Below are positions 15,561 to 20,112 of a stretch of 20,112 nt of DNA, piece by piece; positions within the stretch are counted from its first letter, which is position 1; every line of letters begins with the position of its first letter. Below the pieces are notes generated by a model. It made no database searches, was not told the DNA's origin, and was given only the letters and a program-made list of their open reading frames with translations. Both the position numbers and the translations under genes were made by a program. Location of the stretch: IMG/VR virus record IMGVR_UViG_3300020730_000026, positions 1 through 20,112 of that record; one strand, written 5' to 3'. Origin of the DNA: a virus.

Positions 15561-15922
15561 TAAATTACCCTACCTTGTTGGAATGGTATGTTTGTTACAT
15601 TAAGTAAAACTGTTGATTCTCTAGTATTACCTTCAGAAGTTACAAATATTGGTCTGATGGTATAAATTTGGTTTATTGCACCTGTAGGAATTGTACCAGC
15701 AGAAATGTGAACTGAAATTACTTTCCCAATATCGGCAGTAACTCCGTCAGGGAATACAACAGGTACAGAATTAATTGCTGGACTTTGAAATACTAATCCT
15801 GTTTGGTCTGATGTAATAGAAGTGATTGATGTAATAACTTCTAAAGTATCAAGGATATGCGTACAATCAATATTATATGCAATAATTTCTGTCGTTCTTT
15901 TTTCTAAGATGTAATTATTCAT
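15560..15922 (-). CDS. Small beta-sandwich adaptor candidate (fibre- or head-associated)
   Basis: A protein of 120 residues. [20 protein letters not shown] and [20 protein letters not shown] are followed by a central [20 protein letters not shown] and [20 protein letters not shown], a repeating beta pattern like single Ig-like domains in phage fibre-tail adaptor proteins. I recall such domains next to repeat-rich phage proteins, but the match is by pattern only. It overlaps the repeat protein by eight bases and the protease start by one base (TAATG), so the three are translationally linked. A head-fibre or fibre-anchoring role is inferred from that link. Confidence 0.65.
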   Translation of the reverse strand: MNNYILEKRTTEIIAYNIDCTHILDTLEVITSITSITSDQTGLVFQSPAINSVPVVFPDGVTADIGKVISVHISAGTIPTGAINQIYTIRPIFVTSEGNTRESTVLLNVTNIPFQQGRVI

Positions 15923-17351
15923 TTACTTTCCAATAATCTGCTCTAGGTAAAACATCCCAATAATTATTACGTTGTTCTACTTGCCAATTTGTTGCTCGTG
16001 GTAAAACGTGCCACACTACTTCTGAGCTTTGGAATATTGGAGCGCAAAAGTAAACATCTACTGCATTACCTTGTTCAGCAACGACAACTATGACATAAGT
16101 TGTTGCGCTAGTCGAATCTTGTGCTTCAACCGCTTCTTGAATTGAAACTGAAGCGGTCATTATTACATTAACAATATCAGTACTTAATTCAGATTCTACT
16201 ACATTTACTGCCGCAACCATTTTTTCTGATTGTGTATCAATTGCATTGCCTGATTCTTGCTGATGCACATAAGCGGTCATTTGCTCTATAACAGTATCAG
16301 AAGCCGTACCTGATTCAATAATTGCTAATAATGCCGCCATCGTTTCTGATTGGCTATTTTGAGCATTACCTATTTCATTTACTACTATATAAGCAGTTAA
16401 GTTTTGTGATACCACATCAACTGCATTACCAATTTCAGCAATATTAGCTTGGGCAGTCATATTTTCTGACTGTACCGATTGAGCATTACCACTTTCATTT
16501 ATTATAACGCCAGCACTCATAGATTCAGATTGTGTATCTTGAGCATTACCTGATTCTATTATTGTAACTGCATCTATCGCATTTTCAGATTGCGTTGATT
16601 GTGCATTACCACTTTCATTTATCGTAACAGCATCAACAGCATTTTCGCTTACAACATCAATCATATTTCCTAATTCTACTATGCTTACAGGTGCAGTCAT
16701 TAATTCTGATATTACATCTTGAGCATTTCCAGCTTCATTTATTGAAGTTTGTGAACTCATTGTTTCAGATTGCGTATCTACTGCGTTTCCAGTTTCCGTA
16801 ATAGTGATTGCATCTACAGAATTTTCGCTAACAGTATCATTTGCGCTTCCAGCTTCGACAATAGTTGCTGAAGCTGTCATGTTTTCACTAATAGCATCTT
16901 GAGCGTTACCAGTTTCAGATTGTGTAACTGGTGCTGACATTGTTTCGCTAACTATATCTATCGCATTTCCAATTTCTGCTATAGCAACACCAGCCGACAT
17001 CGTTTCTGATTGACTATCAGTTAAATTTACATTTTCATTTATCGTAACAGCATCTACCGAATTTTCAGCTATTACATCTACAGCATTGCCAATTTCAGCT
17101 ATCGTAACAGGTGCGTTCATAATTTCTGAAACAACATCTACGGCATTACCAGCTTCAGAAATTAAAATTGGAGCTGACATTGTTTCTGATACTACATCTA
17201 CCGCACTTCCACTTTCAGTTATATTTTCCGCATCAATTGAAACAACTGAAATTACTTCTACTGCATTTCCACTTTCAGATATAGTTATTAGAAATATTAC
17301 ACCATTCGTTCCCGAAAAAGATATAACTGAAAATGATTGAAATCCATACAT
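15915..17351 (-). CDS. 20-residue tandem repeat protein with Trp/Val-Pro-Arg tail
   Basis: A protein of 478 residues. After a 23-residue hydrophobic N-terminus (MYGFQSFSVISFSG then NGVIFLIT), residues 24-423 are twenty uninterrupted 20-residue repeats of consensus I-x-E-x-G-N-A-x-D-x-x-S-E-x-M-x-A-x-V-x, with a partial 21st to 433. Charged residues in the repeats are nearly all Asp/Glu. Residues 447-478 hold alternating W-x-V-x-P/Q-R units (VLPRA twice). The repeat suggests a beta-solenoid or fibrous shaft; no catalytic motif is seen. I recall similar Glu-Gly-Asn-Ala repeat proteins in other phages and prophages without known function. It begins three bases after the aromatic-rich gene without a clear ribosome binding site, so it is probably coupled to it. 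A structural fibre role is inferred. Confidence 0.85.
   Translation of the reverse strand: MYGFQSFSVISFSGTNGVIFLITISESGNAVEVISVVSIDAENITESGSAVDVVSETMSAPILISEAGNAVDVVSEIMNAPVTIAEIGNAVDVIAENSVDAVTINENVNLTDSQSETMSAGVAIAEIGNAIDIVSETMSAPVTQSETGNAQDAISENMTASATIVEAGSANDTVSENSVDAITITETGNAVDTQSETMSSQTSINEAGNAQDVISELMTAPVSIVELGNMIDVVSENAVDAVTINESGNAQSTQSENAIDAVTIIESGNAQDTQSESMSAGVIINESGNAQSVQSENMTAQANIAEIGNAVDVVSQNLTAYIVVNEIGNAQNSQSETMAALLAIIESGTASDTVIEQMTAYVHQQESGNAIDTQSEKMVAAVNVVESELSTDIVNVIMTASVSIQEAVEAQDSTSATTYVIVVVAEQGNAVDVYFCAPIFQSSEVVWHVLPRATNWQVEQRNNYWDVLPRADYWKVNE
15918..16013 (-). repeat. Trp-x-Val-x-Pro/Gln-Arg repeats in the C-terminal tail
   Basis: Residues 447-478 of the repeat protein contain WHVLPRATNW, WQVEQRNNYW and WDVLPRADYW in register, spaced by nine to ten residues. 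The DNA shows two near-copies of the VLPRA coding stretch. The function is unknown; such units occur at the C-terminus of other phage surface proteins as I recall. Confidence 0.75.
16053..17282 (-). repeat. 60-base tandem repeat array (20 units plus half)
   Basis: The DNA coding for residues 24-433 of the repeat protein shows a strict 60-base period with no insertion or deletion. Units are diverged, sharing mainly the codons for Glu, Gly-Asn-Ala and Ser-Glu. Several pairs are very close, for example the stretches reading ATCGTAACAGCATC on the plus strand near 16621 and 17041, which suggests local duplication. Confidence 0.9.
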
Positions 17352-17354
17352 AAA

Positions 17355-17741
17355 TTAATGTCTGCCATATTCAAAACCGCTTGCATGGTCTAGGTTAGGT
17401 AAATTAGGGTGATAGCCAAGTGTAGAACTAGCATCTGTCTGAAATCTAAAGTGTATCGCTATTCTGCCTGATTGCTTCCAACCAATCCCACCTTGCCATA
17501 AGTGTGTAGGACTAGCACGTAGTTGCATGAAGAAAGCGAAGGGGAAGCCTATGCGTACAAAGATACAGGCATTAGCATATTGCCAATTGCTAGGTACTAT
17601 CTTAGGGATAAAACACCACTTACCATCTACTGTGAATAACCAAGCAATACCGACTGTTTTGATATAAATATCGTCTAGGCAGAATGGGAAGCTATTGAGT
17701 AGCTTGTCTGACCACTTACCGAATATCTCTAGGTTTTTCAT
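17355..17741 (-). CDS. Aromatic-rich phage protein of unknown function
   Basis: A protein of 128 residues rich in Phe, Trp and Tyr. It runs FGKWSDKLLNSFPFCLDDIY, then AWLFTVDGKWCFIPKIVP, an IFVRIGFPFAFFMQLRASP stretch, GWKQSGRIAIHFRFQTDASS and a final GYHPNLPNLDHASGFEYGRH. The GWK-x-x-GR-x-A-x-x-FRxQ(T/S)DAS and GFxYG(R/T)H patterns are, as I recall, found in unnamed proteins of other phages. Hydrophobic parts are short and interrupted by charges, so a membrane protein is unlikely. The ATG overlaps the stop of the 57-residue gene (ATGA). It stands between fibre genes and the repeat protein, so a virion-surface or assembly role is possible, but no function can be assigned. Confidence 0.7.
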   Translation of the reverse strand: MKNLEIFGKWSDKLLNSFPFCLDDIYIKTVGIAWLFTVDGKWCFIPKIVPSNWQYANACIFVRIGFPFAFFMQLRASPTHLWQGGIGWKQSGRIAIHFRFQTDASSTLGYHPNLPNLDHASGFEYGRH

Positions 17742-17911
17742 AGTGGTATGTCCGCTGGTTCAGGTGTGTTGCCTTCGGATAGCCATAATTGGTATTGTTG
17801 AAAATCAGCATTAGCTGGGTCGAATGGGATTGATATATTTTGCCCAACAATTGATACTGAAGATAGAGTATTTGTTAATACATTATTTTGTAATTTATAT
17901 TGAATAGTCAT
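17738..17911 (-). CDS. Small fibre-cassette protein, 57 residues
   Basis: ATG at 17911 has GGAG nine bases upstream within the fibre gene end, and the stop overlaps the next ATG (ATGA). The product begins MTIQYKLQNNVLTNTLSSVS and ends with NTPEPADIPL; the middle reads IPFDPANADFQQYQLWLSEG. The PFDPAN-x-D-x-Q-x-Y-x-x-W-x-x-EGN pattern is one I associate with small proteins accompanying phage fibre genes and with N-termini of fibre assembly proteins. Function unknown; a fibre assembly helper is the best guess. The precise packing between neighbours makes it very likely a real gene. Confidence 0.75.
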   Translation of the reverse strand: MTIQYKLQNNVLTNTLSSVSIVGQNISIPFDPANADFQQYQLWLSEGNTPEPADIPL

Positions 17912-17913
17912 TT

Positions 17914-19035
17914 TTATAACTCCGCACTGTAATCTATATAAGCTGAACTGCTATTATTTCCAAGAACAACATCTGAATAATATATAGTAAGGAATGTTGT
18001 TGTAAAAGACAATCCAATTAAAGGAACATTTCCATTAGAAACAGATACTTGGTCTATTGCAATTGCTGAAATACTGCTACCAGTATTTCTTGTTTTTAAT
18101 GTTGAAAATGAAATTGTTGGAGTCGCTCTCATTGAAGTAGGAAACACTATTGTTCCAACCGCAAGTGTAGATGACGCATTTGATACATTGCATACATAAG
18201 GGTAAGGCCATGATGCACTTCCACTAACTTTTTGATAATACCTCTGACATAAACTCAACTCCGTACCATACGCCCTATAGTCAAAGCTAGTAGCAGTAGA
18301 GCCTTTCTCAAGTTGAACACCTGTGATGTAGAAGGTGGCTCCTGATGTGCCGACAAGTTGTGTTTGCGCTGAAGTGGTTGTGTAATTGCCACTTTGCCAA
18401 GAATTAGCAGTTGTTTGGAAATTGCTACCAGCGGCTAAAGTCCATAAAAGTCCTATACCTATGCCGTTGGTTGCACCGACCCATGTACCCGATGTATCCC
18501 CTGCAATTGTTATAGATTTTTGTTCCCATGTATTTGCGGAAGAAATACTATATGTAGCAACATAACTTCTATTGTTTGTTGCATTTACCAATCGAACGCC
18601 ATATGTCCCAGTTAGACTTGACCGAACCCAAAAGGACAAAGTAACAGTTTGTGCATTTGCAGTTCCAAATGCAAGGTCTGCGGTGTTATACCCTTCTATT
18701 GATTGATTAATATAGTAAATATCAGAAGATGTAACTGAATAAGCGTTTACTACAGTTACGCCTAAATAATTTGTAAATCCTACAGGTGGTGTTACAGAAC
18801 CAGCGTTTTGTTGTGCAGTTATTTTACCGCTTGTTGTTTGGGCAATTGCAAATCTATCTACAATATATCCATTAGGCGTTGGCACACTAGCCCCTGCATT
18901 CCTCTGGTCTATCACCATAGCACCATTGATGATGCGGTTCTTAAAGCCTGTTACGGGTACAGAATATTCTGCTGTGGTTGCCCCACCATAAGTAGGTGAG
19001 GTGATGCCACTTGTTCCATCTAGCGTAATACTCAT
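17914..19035 (-). CDS. Fibre protein with carbohydrate-binding-like jelly roll
   Basis: A protein of 373 residues. GFKNRIINGAMVIDQRNAGA at residues 30-49 opens a module common in phage fibres and particle-surface proteins. A jelly roll follows (about 55-255) with FWVRSSLTGTYGVRLVNATN, WEQKSITIAGDTSGTW and the closing ITGVQLEKGSTATSFDYRAY, then LSLCQRYYQK. This resembles carbohydrate-binding-module folds. The last ~100 residues are a separate beta-rich, Ser-rich tip, probably receptor-facing. The start overlaps the XkdW-like stop (ATGA). Its place upstream of the head genes is unusual for a tail fibre. A role in host or surface glycan binding is inferred from domain type. Confidence 0.85.
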   Translation of the reverse strand: MSITLDGTSGITSPTYGGATTAEYSVPVTGFKNRIINGAMVIDQRNAGASVPTPNGYIVDRFAIAQTTSGKITAQQNAGSVTPPVGFTNYLGVTVVNAYSVTSSDIYYINQSIEGYNTADLAFGTANAQTVTLSFWVRSSLTGTYGVRLVNATNNRSYVATYSISSANTWEQKSITIAGDTSGTWVGATNGIGIGLLWTLAAGSNFQTTANSWQSGNYTTTSAQTQLVGTSGATFYITGVQLEKGSTATSFDYRAYGTELSLCQRYYQKVSGSASWPYPYVCNVSNASSTLAVGTIVFPTSMRATPTISFSTLKTRNTGSSISAIAIDQVSVSNGNVPLIGLSFTTTFLTIYYSDVVLGNNSSSAYIDYSAEL

Positions 19036-19199
19036 ACTATTGCTCCTAACTGTTCTGCTGTAGGTTGTGGTAGTTCATGTGTCCAACTAGCTATGTAATC
19101 ACCACGACCATCAGAGTCATTCTGTAAACGTATAGTTGTCATGAAGTCTTGCTGATTAAGTTGTGGGTAAATAGTCATTATTTTTTCGTATAGATTCAT
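19032..19199 (-). CDS. XkdW-like small phage protein, 55 residues
   Basis: ATG at 19199 overlaps the upstream stop (TGATG) and its own stop overlaps the next start (ATGA). The product begins MNLYEKIMTIYPQLNQQDFM, continues with IRLQNDSDGRGDYIASW and ends THELPQPTAEQLGAIV. The pattern 'LY-x-KI-x-x-x-YP, short acidic loop, I-x-x-W-x-x-x-x-PQPT-x-x-x-L' matches XkdW-like proteins found next to phage fibre genes, as known from Bacillus prophage PBSX and others. Molecular function is not established; fibre assembly is likely. The gene is short but its fit in the operon and family pattern are good. Confidence 0.82.
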   Translation of the reverse strand: MNLYEKIMTIYPQLNQQDFMTTIRLQNDSDGRGDYIASWTHELPQPTAEQLGAIV

Positions 19200-19738
19200 C
19201 ATGCACTCCTTGCTAGAAAGGCTTGAAAGTAAGTTAATGAAGGTGTTGCTGATAAAGTTCCACCGATTACAAGATATATATATAACTCAAAATAATCTGT
19301 TGAGCCATTTGCATTAACAAGAGCGCTTCCATTAACTCCTGGTGCAGATGCTGTACTATTTGAAAAGAATTTAATCGCTACCCCATTTTTATATAAAACA
19401 AGTTGAAATGCTGTTGTAGCACCACCTTGATTTGCGCCACCACTAAATTGATAATATCCAGCTACAGTTGGTGTAAAACGATAATTTGTTGTTGAATCAA
19501 AATTTGAATTTGTATCAAATTCTTTTGCTTGAAATTGAATTTTTGTATATGTTGCAGTAGTTATTGTTTGAGCAACATTTTGATATGCACTAAAAGCTGG
19601 TCCTGTCACTTGACTACTTGCACTTGTTAATACTGTACCACTCACACTAGGCAAGGTTAATACAGTACTACCTGCTACTGCTGGCGCACTTAATGTGACA
19701 CTTCCGCTGGTATCTCCAGCTACGACTATGCTAGACAT
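19199..19738 (-). CDS. C1q/TNF-like fibre protein
   Basis: A protein of 179 residues. Residues 2-40 read SSIVVAGDTSGSVTLSAPAV and STVLTLPSVSGTVLTS, a connector often seen at the start of phage structural proteins. Residues about 45-179 form a beta jelly roll of C1q/TNF type: FSAYQNVAQTITTATYTKIQ, then FTPTVAGYYQFSGGANQGG, FQLVLYKNGVAIKFF and a final DYFELYIYLV segment with ATPSLTYFQAFLARSA. Such domains trimerise at fibre tips. The start overlaps the preceding gene by 13 bases. One of only two CCWGG sites in the window falls here (19338-19342). Receptor-binding role is inferred from fold and cassette. Confidence 0.83.
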   Translation of the reverse strand: MSSIVVAGDTSGSVTLSAPAVAGSTVLTLPSVSGTVLTSASSQVTGPAFSAYQNVAQTITTATYTKIQFQAKEFDTNSNFDSTTNYRFTPTVAGYYQFSGGANQGGATTAFQLVLYKNGVAIKFFSNSTASAPGVNGSALVNANGSTDYFELYIYLVIGGTLSATPSLTYFQAFLARSA

Positions 19739-20112
19739 GACAATCCCTTCAATTCATCTAATGTAGCTACTGTATTTACAAGTTTAGTAACATCACGAAG
19801 TCTATTCTTCTCAGCAACAATGGCTGTAGTGTCTGCACCTGTTTCTGTAGCTCTTGAGTAAGCAACATCTTGAGCTAGTAACAATGGTGTACGTTCAGCA
19901 CGCAGCCTGTCTTTAGTAATCTCTTGTGCTTTGTCTATGTTTACAGTTACCTTGCCATCTACTAATTCCCATGCGTTAAAGAAGTCATGGTGTTCATTGG
20001 GTAAGTCTATGCTGTCCACTATGATTGCATGGTCTGGGCAGTCTTTAGCTAATACTTCTTCTACACTAATTTCACCTGTCGGCATCGTAACGCTGACATT
20101 TCCGTTTTCGTT
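19726..20112 (-). CDS. Fibre-associated protein, 5' end beyond the window
   Basis: The frame stays open to the right edge: nine codons (NENGNVSVT) precede the ATG at 20085, so the true start is likely outside. The 128 visible residues include PTGEISVEEVLAKDCPDHAI, then FFNAWELVDGKVTVNIDKA and the C-terminal helix DRLRAERTPLLLAQDVAYSR followed by AIVAEKNRLRD. This two-part plan, a small beta N-terminus and a charged helical C-terminus, is common in proteins coded beside phage fibre genes and is often labelled tail fibre assembly. Exact role unknown. Base composition is somewhat richer in G+C than the neighbouring fibre genes. Confidence 0.8.
   Translation of the reverse strand, partial: NENGNVSVTMPTGEISVEEVLAKDCPDHAIIVDSIDLPNEHHDFFNAWELVDGKVTVNIDKAQEITKDRLRAERTPLLLAQDVAYSRATETGADTTAIVAEKNRLRDVTKLVNTVATLDELKGLSCLA

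Noticed and set aside
16053-17282. CRISPR-like array because of regular 60-base period
   Set aside because: The whole array is one open protein frame with diverged units and no constant repeat/spacer split.
17086-17340. Plus-strand 84-residue frame with repeated Thr/Ser-Thr-Ala-Leu-Pro units
   Set aside because: It is the antisense image of the 60-base repeats of the minus-strand repeat gene; the repeats keep many frames open. No ribosome binding site or neighbours on that strand.

Overview
The window is a contiguous piece of a tailed-phage (Caudoviricetes) genome, or of a prophage, with contractile-tail (myovirus) architecture. Every supported gene lies on the minus strand, so the transcript is read from position 20112 down to 1. 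Genes are packed almost edge to edge, many with ATGA, TGATG, TTGA or TAATG stop/start overlaps. The largest non-coding gap is 91 bases (12166-12256). G+C is about 37 % by eye. Gene families such as DUF2213, DUF2184, DUF4054, DUF3383, DUF3277 and DUF2612, plus a gp25-like wedge and a J-like protein, are typical of small-to-medium myoviruses of Gram-negative hosts. No host marker gene is present, so the host cannot be named. Terminase, portal, lysis, replication and integration genes are not in the window.

Layout in transcript order. (1) 20112-17355: a fibre-type cassette. It holds a 5'-truncated fibre-associated protein, a C1q/TNF-like fibre protein, an XkdW-like 55-residue protein, a fibre protein with a carbohydrate-binding-like jelly roll, a 57-residue protein and an aromatic-rich protein of unknown function. 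(2) 17351-15560: a 478-residue protein made of twenty 20-residue repeats with a Trp-Val-Pro-Arg tail, then a small beta/Ig-like adaptor candidate. (3) 15560-12257: head assembly, with a Nudix-prohead protease-scaffold fusion that has a strong internal start for a separate scaffold, a head cement-like protein and a DUF2184 major capsid protein. (4) 12165-9955: connector and neck proteins. (5) 9945-7406: tail sheath, tail tube and tail chaperones G/GT with a -1 frameshift site. (6) 7385-5796: a short tape measure with an embedded PGN-type domain, started by TTG. (7) 5796-1031: baseplate hub, plug, spike with HxH tip, gp25-like wedge, a 26-residue microprotein, J-like wedge and DUF2612 protein. 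(8) 1019-1: the N-terminal part of a tail fibre that runs off the left edge.

The genes together form a complete capsid-to-baseplate assembly line. The protease and nested scaffold shape and mature the DUF2184 shell, and the connector series closes the head. Sheath and tube polymerise to a length set by the tape measure with G/GT as chaperones. The baseplate genes build the hub, spike and wedges that carry the fibre.

The most striking signal not tied to one gene is base-level. No GATC was found anywhere in 20.1 kb (roughly 65-70 expected), only one GGCC, and only two CCWGG. Nearly all Pro-Gly codon pairs are written CCG-GGN or CCC-GGT. This looks like strong selection against specific restriction or methylation sites. 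Other points of interest are the Nudix-protease fusion with its nested scaffold, the 20 x 20-residue repeat protein, and a fibre cassette placed upstream of the head genes.
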